From: CAZKZZ01 sp964557375
GTDB taxonomy: Bacteria; Spirochaetota; Spirochaetia; SPDA01; CAZJBZ01
Direction of reading: 5' to 3'
NCBI GenBank assembly: GCA_964557375.1
Contig: CAZKZZ010000002.1
Span: 9,778-73,777, forward strand
DNA length: 64,000 nucleotides
Numbering within the stretch: the stretch's first letter is position 1; every line of letters starts with the position of its first letter. This document shows, piece after piece, positions 9,329 through 18,528 of the stretch. Position numbers and translations under genes: made by a program. Under the pieces are notes generated by a model, which searched no databases, was not told where the DNA came from, and was given only the letters and a program-made list of their open reading frames with translations.

Positions 9329-10346
9329 GAAGCCCACTTTTTCAACAAAGTTTACCGCCGAAACCGCCGCAGGTCTCGATCTAACAGAATTCCAACCGAA
9401 ACCCGGTTATTTACTCACCTTGCTCGAACGGACCAAGGATGCAGGTATTTCGACCCTCCTTCTCCGTTGGGGTGAAGTGTTTCCCTGGACAGTCGATACC
9501 CGTTTCTGCAGCGCTGCAGCTTACCCCGAAGAGATATTTACCGGATTTCTGCGTGAGGCCGAGAAAAAAAACATCGAGGTTGTACCCTGGGCCCCTCTTT
9601 TAGTCGATTCCAATTTTTTTGCCTCTTTTCCCTGCTATGCATATATCTGCGAGGCATATATGAAGAAGGAGTGTAACGCTGTAACGCTTTTTTCATTACT
9701 CGAAAAGCGGTGTATCCCCCTTTTTGAAGACATGGTCGAGGACATAGTCTCCCTTCTTCCTTCTCTATCTTATATCGCTGTACCGATTTTCGAGGACGAC
9801 CTCGAAAAAACAAAAACCGTAGAGGAGGCCGCTGAACGGGTAAAAACGATACTTGAACAGTTTTCCTGTAAACCTCTTTTTGTCTATTTCAGCACCCCTG
9901 CCGGTCAACAGGACGGCGATAAAATCGGCCCGGTTGCAAAACATGGCGAGACACTTCAGCTCGCCCCCCAAGAACACGAAAAAAAATTAACAATATTCGA
10001 GAATATGCAGTGTATTGAAATCGAAAAGGTAACTGATAAAGTAGAGCGAGGGTGGAAAATCGTACAGCGGATACGAGAATATCTAATCCGTATGGGTATC
10101 GACTGCATTGAACGATACAAATTCGCCCGAATAGTACGCAAGGAAGAACGCGAGCTTTCCCAAATAATACATGATTTCGAGGGTTTAAAACAGAGCTTTT
10201 TCGCTGCTCTATTACCTTCTTTTGAGGATGCTTCTGTTAAACGGTGGTTTTTTTCCAAAACAATGCCGCTTAGAGAAGAATATGCCCATATTACCGCCCG
10301 TATTGCCCAGCTGCATCCCGACGAGACTGACAATAACAACCTTTGA
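9318..10346 (+). CDS. GH20-like TIM-barrel protein, probably non-catalytic
   Basis: 342 residues, cytosolic (no signal peptide). The N-terminal 100 residues follow the pattern of family 20 glycoside-hydrolase barrels: TLLLRWGEVFPW, then YPEEIFTGFLREAEKKNIEV and a following VPWAPLL strand. The strand that should carry the catalytic Asp-Glu pair reads LSYIAVPIFEDDLEK, so the canonical pair is not evident. The C-terminal third is helical. It is translationally coupled to the HD-GYP gene (11-nt overlap) and precedes ilvD by 53 nt. Assignment rests on visual resemblance; an unrelated barrel is possible. Confidence 0.4.
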   Translation: MKSEKPTFSTKFTAETAAGLDLTEFQPKPGYLLTLLERTKDAGISTLLLRWGEVFPWTVDTRFCSAAAYPEEIFTGFLREAEKKNIEVVPWAPLLVDSNFFASFPCYAYICEAYMKKECNAVTLFSLLEKRCIPLFEDMVEDIVSLLPSLSYIAVPIFEDDLEKTKTVEEAAERVKTILEQFSCKPLFVYFSTPAGQQDGDKIGPVAKHGETLQLAPQEHEKKLTIFENMQCIEIEKVTDKVERGWKIVQRIREYLIRMGIDCIERYKFARIVRKEERELSQIIHDFEGLKQSFFAALLPSFEDASVKRWFFSKTMPLREEYAHITARIAQLHPDETDNNNL

Positions 10347-10399
10347 GGCACTATTGATTTACCACTTCTTCGTAAGTACAATGCCGTAAGGAGCTGTAG

Positions 10400-12232
10400 A
10401 TGAAACATGAATTGAGAAGTGCTACGACGACGAAACAACGCCGGATGGCCGGTGCACGGAGTCTCTGGCGTGCTAACGGCATGCATGAGGATATGATCGG
10501 TAAACCAGTCATTGGAATCGCCAACTCATTTACCCAACTCGTTCCCGGACATGTCCACCTGCATGAAATCGGTCAAAACGTAAAAAAAATCATAGAAGAT
10601 AAGGGCTATTTTGCCGCGGAGTTCAATACCATCGCCATTGATGACGGTATCGCCATGGGGCATGAAGGAATGCTCTATTCACTCCCTTCACGGGAGCTTA
10701 TCGCCGACAGTGTCGAGTTCATGTGCAACGCCCACTGTCTCGACGGTCTCGTCTGTATCAGTAACTGCGATAAGATTACTCCGGGGATGATGATGGCGGC
10801 CATGCGGCTCAATATTCCTACCGTTTTCGTCTCCGGCGGTCCGATGGAAGCGGGTGTGTATCATAAAGAGAAAGTAGATCTCATAGATGCAATGGTACGA
10901 AGCGCGGATAAAGCAGTCAGTGATGATGATATTACTGAGCTCGAACAGGTAGCTTGTCCTACATGCGGGTCCTGCTCAGGAATGTTTACCGCAAACTCGA
11001 TGAACTGCTTGAATGAAGCTTTAGGATTTGCCTTCCCGGGAAACGGAACCATCGTCGCCACACATGAAAACCGTAAAAAACTTTTTGAAAAAGCGGCCTA
11101 TAAGATTGTCGAGCTTGTCAATGCTTATTATTACGAAGGTGATGATTCCGTTCTTCCCCGCTCCATAGCAACAAAGAACGCGTTTCTCAATGCCATGTCC
11201 CTCGATATTGCTATGGGAGGTTCTACAAATACTGTCCTTCATCTTTTGGCCGTTGCTCAAGAAGGCGGTGTGGATTTCACCATGGAGGATATCGACTCGT
11301 TATCGAAGAAGGTCCCCTGCCTCTGTAAGGTCGCTCCGAGTTCTCATTATCATGTAGAAGATGTCAACAGAGCCGGAGGAATTATCTCAATCATGGGGGA
11401 ATTAGATCGGGCAGGATTGATCGACCGGAGTGTCGGCAGAATAGACTCCCCCGATTTAGGTACTACCCTCGACACACACGATATCATGAGGGAGACCGCA
11501 ACTGAGGAGGCAAAGGAGCTTTTCTTCAGTGCTCCCGGGAACATAGGACGCAATCTGGTATTGGGTTCACAGAACAGCCGGTTCTCAGAGCTCGACACAG
11601 ATAGAACGAACGGCTGTATCCGCGACCTAGAGCACTGCTACTACCGCGACGGCGGTCTTGCCGTACTCTACGGAAATATTGCTCAAAAAGGCTGCATTGT
11701 AAAAACGGCAGGGGTAGATGAATCGATGTTTACCTTTTCCGGTACAGTGAAAGTGTTTGATTCACAGGATACCGCCTGCGAAGGTATTCTAGGCGGTGAT
11801 ATAAAGGCAGGAGATATTATCGTAATCCGCTACGAAGGGCCGAAAGGAGGCCCGGGAATGCAGGAGATGCTCTATCCCACCTCGTATCTTAAATCGGTCC
11901 ATTTGGGCAAAGAATGTGCCCTCATAACCGACGGCCGTTTTTCCGGAGGCACCTCGGGGCTTTCAATCGGACACGTCTCACCGGAAGCCGCGGCGGGCGG
12001 AGAGATCGCCCTGCTCGAGGAAGGGGACACTATTGAAATCGACATCAGGAACCGCACCATCCGGATTGCAGTAACCGAAGAAGAGCTGTCAAAACGGAGA
12101 AAAAACGAAGAGAAGCGGGGAGAGAACGCGTACACCCCGAAAGAGCGGAAGAGGACCGTCTCCCGGGCGCTGCAAGCTTACGCCCGTTTTGCAGCCTCTG
12201 CTGATAAAGGGGCGGTACGAATCATCGACTAG
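10400..12232 (+). CDS. ilvD: Dihydroxy-acid dehydratase IlvD
   Basis: 610 residues, the length of the E. coli-type enzyme. It contains the Fe-S ligands and signatures ISNCDKITPGMMMAAMRLN near residue 123 and ACPTCGSCSGMFTANSMN near 190, plus IAMGGSTNTVLHLLA and TDGRFSGGTSGLSIGHVSPE near the C-terminus. It converts dihydroxy-isovalerate and dihydroxy-methylvalerate to the 2-oxo acids of valine and isoleucine synthesis. A strong AAGGAG lies 8 nt before the ATG. No other branched-chain genes are nearby and there is no visible leader peptide. Its last 4 nt overlap the end of the convergent U32 gene. Confidence 0.95.
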   Translation: MKHELRSATTTKQRRMAGARSLWRANGMHEDMIGKPVIGIANSFTQLVPGHVHLHEIGQNVKKIIEDKGYFAAEFNTIAIDDGIAMGHEGMLYSLPSRELIADSVEFMCNAHCLDGLVCISNCDKITPGMMMAAMRLNIPTVFVSGGPMEAGVYHKEKVDLIDAMVRSADKAVSDDDITELEQVACPTCGSCSGMFTANSMNCLNEALGFAFPGNGTIVATHENRKKLFEKAAYKIVELVNAYYYEGDDSVLPRSIATKNAFLNAMSLDIAMGGSTNTVLHLLAVAQEGGVDFTMEDIDSLSKKVPCLCKVAPSSHYHVEDVNRAGGIISIMGELDRAGLIDRSVGRIDSPDLGTTLDTHDIMRETATEEAKELFFSAPGNIGRNLVLGSQNSRFSELDTDRTNGCIRDLEHCYYRDGGLAVLYGNIAQKGCIVKTAGVDESMFTFSGTVKVFDSQDTACEGILGGDIKAGDIIVIRYEGPKGGPGMQEMLYPTSYLKSVHLGKECALITDGRFSGGTSGLSIGHVSPEAAAGGEIALLEEGDTIEIDIRNRTIRIAVTEEELSKRRKNEEKRGENAYTPKERKRTVSRALQAYARFAASADKGAVRIID

Positions 12233-13464
12233 GAACCGGCTGCTTTCATCTTTTTTCTCAAAATGTAGCCCGATTTGAGCGGTTTGTCCGTATGCAGTGT
12301 GCAGTAGGTACCGTGATTTACTTTCTCCAGCGGACCGCCGGTTTCCCCATAGAGCTCGAAACCGCTGTCCTCGATATAGAGTACATCCGGTCCAATATAC
12401 TCGATCGTGTCATGTGAGCTCAGTCTGTTTTTTACCCCGATTTCGTACACGCCGGAGCCGAGCTCTTTGTCTACCGTCCCCAAAAACTGGTAGTCCCGCC
12501 GGTAAGAGAGCTCAGTGGGGACATGTACATCCTGACCACCGAGAAGGAATCCGGTGGTAAACTCTCGGTGGCTTACTTTGAATAGCTCATTGCGGTACGC
12601 GTCGAGCAGGCCCCGGGTCTCGTCCCGAAAAGTGTCGTTTTGAACACTACTGCTCTGTACAGCATCAATTGCTTTTCGGTAAGAACGGGTCACTAACGCG
12701 GTATAATAGACGGATTTCATTCGGCCTTCGATTTTCAGAGAATCGATCCCTGCATCACGCAGTTTCCGGATGTGGTCGAAGAGGCAGAGGTCTTTCGAAC
12801 TGAGAATGGTGGTAAATCCATCCTGTTCGATTACGGGAAAGTACTCTCCCGGCCGTTCACCTTCCTCGATGAGCTTATAATCCCATCTGCATGGATGGGC
12901 GCAGGTGCCGCGGTTTGCGGAACGTTGGGCCATGTAACTGCTCAAGAAGCAGCGGCCCGAGTAGGCTAGACACATTGCGCCGTGTACAAACACTTCGAGT
13001 TCGATATCAGGAACTTTTGTTTTTATCCTTTCGATCTCGGTCAGGCTCACTTCACGGCCTAAGATTATTCGTGAAAATCCGATATCCCGGTAAAACCGGG
13101 CGGCATCGCTGTTGGTACAGTTTGCCTGTGTGCTGAGGTGAAACTTCATATGGGGAAACCGGTGCTTCAGCACACGGTACGCACCTAAATCACTTACAAT
13201 GAGAGCATCGAACGGATAGAGGGCCATATAATCGAGTGATTGTTCGAGCTGCTCGAGGTCTTCCTCATGGAAGTAGATATTAACAGCGCCGTAGAGCTTT
13301 CTGCCGTTTTTGATCTCTCTGCAGGCAGCATAGTTCTTCCCGCTTACATTGTCCGCTTTCGCGCGCAGAGAGAAATCCTTTATGCCGATGTAAGCGGCAT
13401 CGGCTCCGTAGAGATACGCAAACGTTAGTTTTTCCAGGTTCCCCGCGGGAGATAATAGTTCCAT
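12229..13464 (-). CDS. U32 family peptidase-like protein (YegQ/TrhP type)
   Basis: 411 residues beginning MELLSPAGNLEKLTFAYLYG, the standard N-terminus of the family. The U32 signature is intact near residue 160 (ELEVFVHGAMCLAYSGRCFL) followed by a Cys-rich stretch (RSANRGTCAHPCRW) that supplies candidate metal ligands, and DSLKIEGRMKS near 245. Members in E. coli (TrhP) are needed for 5-hydroxyuridine formation at tRNA position 34, so a tRNA-modification role is more likely than proteolysis. Divergent from yjbQ-like gene; convergent and overlapping by 4 nt with ilvD. Confidence 0.88.
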   Translation of the reverse strand: MELLSPAGNLEKLTFAYLYGADAAYIGIKDFSLRAKADNVSGKNYAACREIKNGRKLYGAVNIYFHEEDLEQLEQSLDYMALYPFDALIVSDLGAYRVLKHRFPHMKFHLSTQANCTNSDAARFYRDIGFSRIILGREVSLTEIERIKTKVPDIELEVFVHGAMCLAYSGRCFLSSYMAQRSANRGTCAHPCRWDYKLIEEGERPGEYFPVIEQDGFTTILSSKDLCLFDHIRKLRDAGIDSLKIEGRMKSVYYTALVTRSYRKAIDAVQSSSVQNDTFRDETRGLLDAYRNELFKVSHREFTTGFLLGGQDVHVPTELSYRRDYQFLGTVDKELGSGVYEIGVKNRLSSHDTIEYIGPDVLYIEDSGFELYGETGGPLEKVNHGTYCTLHTDKPLKSGYILRKKMKAAGS

Positions 13465-13535
13465 TCTTTAACCAATCTGTGTAATATGTGATAATACCAT
13501 GTTGTTCATTCTCATCCAACAGAAGAGAGGTAGGT

Positions 13536-13952
13536 ATGGTAAAGAGCAAAGAGATAACCCTGAAAACAAAAGGGTATACGGACATTATTAATATTACTGA
13601 GCAGGTGGAAGAGTTTGTAAAAAGTTCGGGTGTGAGTGAAGGAATCGCCCATGTTTTTATAATCGGATCTACCGGAAGTGTTTCTACAATCGAATATGAA
13701 CCTGCACTGGTGGAAGATTTTAAAGAAAAAATTGATGATTTGGTGCCCCACAATATGAAAAGCAGGCACTCCCAGACCTGGGGCGATGACAACGGGTTCT
13801 CCCATATCCGGGCCACCTTGCTGAACTCTCATTTGACGGTTCCGGTAACCAAGGGAGTTCCGGTGTTGGGCACCTGGCAGCAGATTATCGTACTCGACCA
13901 TGACAATAGGCCCCGTTCGAGAAGGGTTTTCCTACAGGTCATGGGAGAGTGA
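13536..13952 (+). CDS. YjbQ / UPF0047 family protein
   Basis: 138 residues. The family core is complete: HVFIIGSTGSVSTIEYEP, DDNGFSHIRATLLNSHLTVP, and LGTWQQIIVLDHDNRPRSRR. Members have a weak secondary thiamine-phosphate synthase activity; the true role is unsettled. The ATG at 13536 is chosen because it follows GAGAGGTAGGT and matches the family N-terminus; an upstream in-frame start would add 16 residues of non-conserved sequence. It is divergent from the U32 gene. Its 3' end overlaps the end of the opposite-strand VanY-like gene by 21 nt. Confidence 0.88.
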   Translation: MVKSKEITLKTKGYTDIINITEQVEEFVKSSGVSEGIAHVFIIGSTGSVSTIEYEPALVEDFKEKIDDLVPHNMKSRHSQTWGDDNGFSHIRATLLNSHLTVPVTKGVPVLGTWQQIIVLDHDNRPRSRRVFLQVMGE

Positions 13953-14774
13953 GGCCTCGATAAAACGTTCTTTTTCGGTGTTCCAGAATGAGAGCAGATG
14001 CTGTTGTATACCGTTAAAGAACTGCTGTTCGAGCTCAGTCCCTACCCGGGAGATATAGCGGTAGTGCCATATTTCATGCATGTACCCGGTAAGCTCCTCC
14101 TGCCCGGCAGGATAGGAGAGTGAAAAGCCGTACCTCCACGCGTTGCGGTAGAGCCATTTCCCGGCCGGTGTTTCTGCGAATGCGGGGGTAATGCTGCCGA
14201 AATCGATGGTAGTACCCAATTGGTGCTGGGACGTTCCCGGTTTTGCCGATTCTCTCTTTGCCTGTTCTTCACCTAACTGTTCCACGTGCCGATTGTAAAC
14301 CGTTTCCTGATACGAGTAGGAGCGGTAACAGGAAGAAAAAACCAGTTCTATATCATTGCTCCTCGCCGCTTCGGTCATAGCCAGTACATCCGGCATAACT
14401 GCCCGGCGCAATTCGAGGTCCCTTCGGTTCAGACTCAAGTCGTACTCGGTAAGAGAAACCAGATCATCCGGTTCATAGTCGGAGGGAAGGGCATGGGTCT
14501 TATCGACAAGTCGGAGCAGTTCCGGGGACAAGACGAGTGCCTGATCGATCAGTTCCATAAAATACTGGGGCCGCATCAGAATATTCGCCTGAATATCGGG
14601 GGGAAGTGCCGAAATTGTCTCCCGTAAATCAGTAAGTGTCATTGAGAATGCAGGGTGGACCATCTCCCTTTCTCTGTTTTCGGCCTGTTTTTCCTGTTCC
14701 GCGGCCGGTTTTGAGCATCCTGAAAGGAGCAGGAAAACGAGCAATGGGGCCGACCATCGTATCATACGAATCAT
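13932..14774 (-). CDS. VanY-type D-Ala-D-Ala carboxypeptidase lipoprotein
   Basis: 280 residues. A lipoprotein signal (MIRMIRWSAPLLVFLLLSGC, lipobox LLSGC with Cys20) is followed by a variable region and, from about residue 110, a VanY/peptidase M15B domain: SCYRSYSYQETVYNRHV, SQHQLGTTIDFGSI (zinc ligands His and Asp) and HEIWHYRYIS (catalytic Glu and third ligand His). It should trim the terminal D-Ala of peptidoglycan stem peptides in the periplasm. The ATG overlaps the TGA of lon (ATGA), so it is translated with the protease; it is convergent with the YjbQ gene. Confidence 0.88.
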   Translation of the reverse strand: MIRMIRWSAPLLVFLLLSGCSKPAAEQEKQAENREREMVHPAFSMTLTDLRETISALPPDIQANILMRPQYFMELIDQALVLSPELLRLVDKTHALPSDYEPDDLVSLTEYDLSLNRRDLELRRAVMPDVLAMTEAARSNDIELVFSSCYRSYSYQETVYNRHVEQLGEEQAKRESAKPGTSQHQLGTTIDFGSITPAFAETPAGKWLYRNAWRYGFSLSYPAGQEELTGYMHEIWHYRYISRVGTELEQQFFNGIQQHLLSFWNTEKERFIEASLSHDL

Positions 14775-17146
14775 TTTGTAAATAATAATTCCAGAACCTG
14801 TTCCATGGTTTCTACCGGATGGAACGTTAATCCTTTTTTAACATGATCAGGGATTTCTTCCAAGTCCTTTTCGTTCTGTTTCGGAATGATAATATGTTTT
14901 ATTTTGTGCCGCTTTGCGGCTATCGTTTTTTCTTTTAAGCCCCCGATTGGAAGCACTTTTCCTACCAAGGACAATTCACCGGTCATGGCGTAATTTCCGT
15001 CGATCTTTTTTCCGACCGCGAGGGAGAGCAGGGTTGAAGCCATAGTAATTCCCGCCGAAGGCCCGTCTTTCGGGGTTGCTCCCTCCGGTATATGAAGGTG
15101 TATATGGTTATTTTCAAAAAACGATTTATCGACACCGAAATCGAGCGCAATATGGCGGACAAACGTATAGGCAATGTTGGCCGATTCCTCCATCACCTTA
15201 CCCATCTGACCGGTCAGTTTGAACCCTTCCTTGCCGGGATTTGAAACCGATTCCACTACCAGCGTATCCCCGCCGAAGTTGGTCCAGGCCAATCCGATTG
15301 CCATCCCCGGCCGGGTAATTTTTTTGGTCAAGCTTTCCTTAAAAGGCGGCTGGCCGAGGTACGCTTCGAGTTGTTCCCGCTTGATGCTGATCGGAGTTGT
15401 TGTTTCTTCGAGTACGAGCTGTTTTGCAATTTTTCTATTTATTCGATCGAGCGCTTTTTCAAAGTTTCTTACCCCGGCTTCACGGGCATAGTTCTCCGCA
15501 ATACCGGTGAGTGCGGATTTTGCATACCGTACGTCCGATTTTTTCAGTCCGGACCGTTCGAGTGATTTGGGGATAAGATACTTTTTCGCAATTTCGATCT
15601 TCTCCTGATCGATGTACCCCGAAAGCCGTATCACTTCCATTCGATCGAGGAGCGGTCTGGGAATTGTATCGAGTGTGTTTGCCGTTGTAATAAACAGAAT
15701 ATTGGAAATATCGAACGGTAAATCCAGATAGTGGTCACGAAACTCCACATTCTGTTCCGGGTCGAGTACTTCGAGAAGCGCCGAGGACGGGTCGCCTTGA
15801 TAAGAGACGCCGAGTTTATCGATTTCGTCGATCATGAACACAGGGTCTTTCGATTTTACGATTTTTAGGCCCTGGATAATCTTTCCGGGCATGGCCCCAA
15901 CGTACGTCCGGCGATGGCCCTTGATTTCGGCTTCATCGCGCATGCCGCCGACCGAAAAACGGAAAAACTCTTTCTCGAGGGCCCGAGAAATTGATTTGCC
16001 TACCGAGGTCTTTCCTACTCCGGGAGGGCCGACCAAACAGACAATCGAACCTTTGGAGTCTTTTTTCAGTTTTCTGATAGCTAAAAACTCCAGTATCCGA
16101 TTCTTAACGTCTTCGAGCCCATAGTGGTCCTTTTCCAAGATCTTATGGGCTTTTTCCATATCGATCTCTTCCCTTTCCGGTGCCTTCCACGGCAGGGAGA
16201 TGACGGTGTCGAGATAGTTCCTGGTTACAATAAACTCGGAAGAGTTCGGGTCCATCAGTGAAAACTTATCCAGTTCCTGCTGCACCTGTTCCCGGATTTC
16301 CGGGCTGAGGCCGAGTTTTTCGATTTGGTCTTTAAAACGCTGGTATTCACTGCTCTTCGCGTCTACCGGCATCCCCAGTTCTTTTTTGATCGCTTTGAGC
16401 TCTTCCTTGAGAAAGTAATCACGCTGGCTTTTCTCGATTTTTTCGTTTATTTCTTTCTGAATCCGTTTCTGAATACGGAGCAGTTCCTGTTCCTTCTTGA
16501 TGAACATCAACACTTTTTCCATTCTTTTCTGAACGTCAAGTGTTCCCAAAATATCCTGCTGGTCCTCTCTGCCGATATTGAGAATCGAGGTGATAAAGTC
16601 GGCTATCTTTCCGGGATGATCGATGTTGACCATGTTCAGCCGCATCTCTTCGGAGAAGAGCGGATTGTTCTCGGAGATCTGCTTCATTTCACTGAGGAGG
16701 GACCGGGTAAGGGCCTGTACTTCATCACTACTGTCGTTCTTGTCGTCGAGGTATTCTACGGCTGCCGTAATCGGCTGATTGTTATTGAGAAATTTTTTAA
16801 TCTTGAACCGTTTTAGAGTAGAGATGAAAATATTGTACCCTCCGTCGGGAAGGTTGATCTTTTTTACGATTTTTGCGACGGTACCGACCCGATAGATATC
16901 TTCCCCTTCAGCTTTTCCGCCATCGGACAAGTCGCCGTGAAGCAGGCTGAGACCGATGAGATTATCTCCGGACATCGATTCATCAATAACCTCGATATCA
17001 TCGGATGAAGTTATCATAAGCGGAGTAAAAATTCCGGGAAAAATCGGGTTCCCCTGCAGGGGGATTATGTATAAATGGTTAGGCAGTATCTGGTCTGCAG
17101 GTATTATATCTTTATTTGCTACTCGAGGTCCTTTCCTTTCTTGCAT
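14771..17146 (-). CDS. lon: ATP-dependent protease Lon
   Basis: 791 residues, standard LonA size. LON substrate domain at about 22-215, coiled coil to about 310, AAA+ module with Walker A GPPGVGKT at 373-380, Walker B PVFMIDEIDK near 436, sensor and arginine finger regions, then the serine protease domain with PKDGPSAG (Ser697) and GGLKEK (Lys738). All catalytic residues are present. The promoter must lie in the 42-nt space shared with divergent recO; an AT-rich TATTAT sits 7 nt before the start and there is only a weak AGG as ribosome-binding site. Translationally coupled to the VanY-like gene downstream. Confidence 0.96.
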   Translation of the reverse strand: MQERKGPRVANKDIIPADQILPNHLYIIPLQGNPIFPGIFTPLMITSSDDIEVIDESMSGDNLIGLSLLHGDLSDGGKAEGEDIYRVGTVAKIVKKINLPDGGYNIFISTLKRFKIKKFLNNNQPITAAVEYLDDKNDSSDEVQALTRSLLSEMKQISENNPLFSEEMRLNMVNIDHPGKIADFITSILNIGREDQQDILGTLDVQKRMEKVLMFIKKEQELLRIQKRIQKEINEKIEKSQRDYFLKEELKAIKKELGMPVDAKSSEYQRFKDQIEKLGLSPEIREQVQQELDKFSLMDPNSSEFIVTRNYLDTVISLPWKAPEREEIDMEKAHKILEKDHYGLEDVKNRILEFLAIRKLKKDSKGSIVCLVGPPGVGKTSVGKSISRALEKEFFRFSVGGMRDEAEIKGHRRTYVGAMPGKIIQGLKIVKSKDPVFMIDEIDKLGVSYQGDPSSALLEVLDPEQNVEFRDHYLDLPFDISNILFITTANTLDTIPRPLLDRMEVIRLSGYIDQEKIEIAKKYLIPKSLERSGLKKSDVRYAKSALTGIAENYAREAGVRNFEKALDRINRKIAKQLVLEETTTPISIKREQLEAYLGQPPFKESLTKKITRPGMAIGLAWTNFGGDTLVVESVSNPGKEGFKLTGQMGKVMEESANIAYTFVRHIALDFGVDKSFFENNHIHLHIPEGATPKDGPSAGITMASTLLSLAVGKKIDGNYAMTGELSLVGKVLPIGGLKEKTIAAKRHKIKHIIIPKQNEKDLEEIPDHVKKGLTFHPVETMEQVLELLFTK

Positions 17147-17188
17147 AGTACCTATAATATGAATATATTTTTTTTATTCGGCAAGTCT

Positions 17189-17944
17189 ATGATTCGAAAT
17201 ATAACCGTCAAAGCGGTACTGCTGAGACAGCATAGAGTGGGTGAGATACACAAACGGGTCGACCTGGTTACCGAAGAGATCGGGATAATCTCTGCTATAG
17301 CCCATGGTGCATACAAAACCAGGAGTAAATTGAGCGGAATCACCGACCCGTTTTCTTATGCTCTCGTTTATCTTTACTTCGATCCGGTTAAAACCACCTA
17401 TAAGATTACAGATATTGTTGTTGAGGATGATTTTGGTAATCTTCGAAGTAACCTGCAAAAGTACTACTACGCCTCTTTTGCAGCAGAGCTCGTGCTGAAG
17501 TCGTTCGGGGGAGGAGAACAGATACATGAGCTTTTTCACCTCCTCGTTGCCGCGCTTCAGCACTTAAATGATGCGCAGGAAACCGGGGCGCTCTACATAC
17601 TGATCCAGTTCTTATGGCGGTATATCCGCCTGCTGGGGTTTCTTCCCCCCGTCGATCACTGCGGAAAATGCGGAAAGGTCATTGAAACAGATCAAGCTGC
17701 CTATTACTATAGGAGAGAGGGGACCTTTGTCTGCCGTGATTGCTGCAATGAAACGGACCCAACGCTTATGCCGGGGGCAAAAGCGTACCTGCTTCATACG
17801 ACGGAACGGGATATGGGCACCGTATTGAACGTGTCTCTCGATAAAAAAGCTTTGGATGAGTTAAAAAATCTTCTCCTTATCATGGCGGAGGAAATCGTGG
17901 AAACGCCCTTGAATAGTCTTAAAACAGGAGCCGAGTTCTTTTGA
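17189..17944 (+). CDS. recO: DNA repair protein RecO
   Basis: 252 residues. N-terminal OB fold (MIRNITVKAVLLRQHRVGEI; YKTRSKLSGITDPFSYALVY), a helical middle, and a zinc-binding loop CGKCGKVI...FVCRDCC near residue 160. RecO anneals ssDNA-SSB and loads RecA with RecR in gap repair. The ATG at 17189 gives the family N-terminus; the same frame is open further upstream but would run into lon's promoter region. A TATAAT at 17153-17158 is a candidate -10. The TGA overlaps the TTG start of the next gene. Confidence 0.9.
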   Translation: MIRNITVKAVLLRQHRVGEIHKRVDLVTEEIGIISAIAHGAYKTRSKLSGITDPFSYALVYLYFDPVKTTYKITDIVVEDDFGNLRSNLQKYYYASFAAELVLKSFGGGEQIHELFHLLVAALQHLNDAQETGALYILIQFLWRYIRLLGFLPPVDHCGKCGKVIETDQAAYYYRREGTFVCRDCCNETDPTLMPGAKAYLLHTTERDMGTVLNVSLDKKALDELKNLLLIMAEEIVETPLNSLKTGAEFF

Positions 17945-18492
17945 GAGCTTTTTTTGCATTGCCGTTACCCGATACTGTTTCAGCTGATATAGCTCAAACG
18001 CTCGAGCAGTTGAAAAACGAATTCACCGGCGTAAAGTGGGTAAAGAAACATGCGCTTCATATTACCGTGCAATTTCTCGGAAATATCGACGAGGAACAGC
18101 TCGAAAACTGTATCGAGCTGTTGGAAACCCCTTCATTGAAACGCAGTCCGATATCGGCACGTTACGGGGGGGTGGGGCAGTTTCCGCCGAAAGGGAGGCC
18201 CCGTGTTTTTTATTGCACGATACACCGAGGATACGAAGAGTGTGTAGCTGTGTACAACGAGGTCTCTTCTTTGCTTCCGCCGTCGATTAAAACCGATAAA
18301 AAACCGTTCACACCGCACATCACGTTAGGGAGAGTAAAACGCGGGGTAAAGCCTCCCTACCGGGACCAGGTGGCGGAGGCTTTCGAAGGTATAGAGGGGG
18401 AGTTCCTCATCGACCGAATCGTGCTTTTCGAATCGATACTCAAACCTCAGGGTGCTGAATACCGGGAAGTAGCGGCAGCTCAATTCCGGTAA
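17941..18492 (+). CDS. thpR: RNA 2',3'-cyclic phosphodiesterase ThpR (2'-5' RNA ligase family)
   Basis: 183 residues with both HxTx motifs of the 2H phosphoesterase superfamily: HITVQFLG near residue 40 and HITLGRVK near 127, and the N-terminal RAFFALPLP strand. It starts with TTG, forming a TTGA overlap with the recO stop, an arrangement that supports the rare start. Members hydrolyse 2',3'-cyclic phosphates or ligate tRNA halves in vitro; the cellular role is unclear. Lies in a recO-thpR-recJ-M23-rpsU run. Confidence 0.9.
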   Translation: MRAFFALPLPDTVSADIAQTLEQLKNEFTGVKWVKKHALHITVQFLGNIDEEQLENCIELLETPSLKRSPISARYGGVGQFPPKGRPRVFYCTIHRGYEECVAVYNEVSSLLPPSIKTDKKPFTPHITLGRVKRGVKPPYRDQVAEAFEGIEGEFLIDRIVLFESILKPQGAEYREVAAAQFR

Positions 18493-18528
18493 TACTAGAA
18501 ACAGGGAACAAAAGGAAACACTATAATA

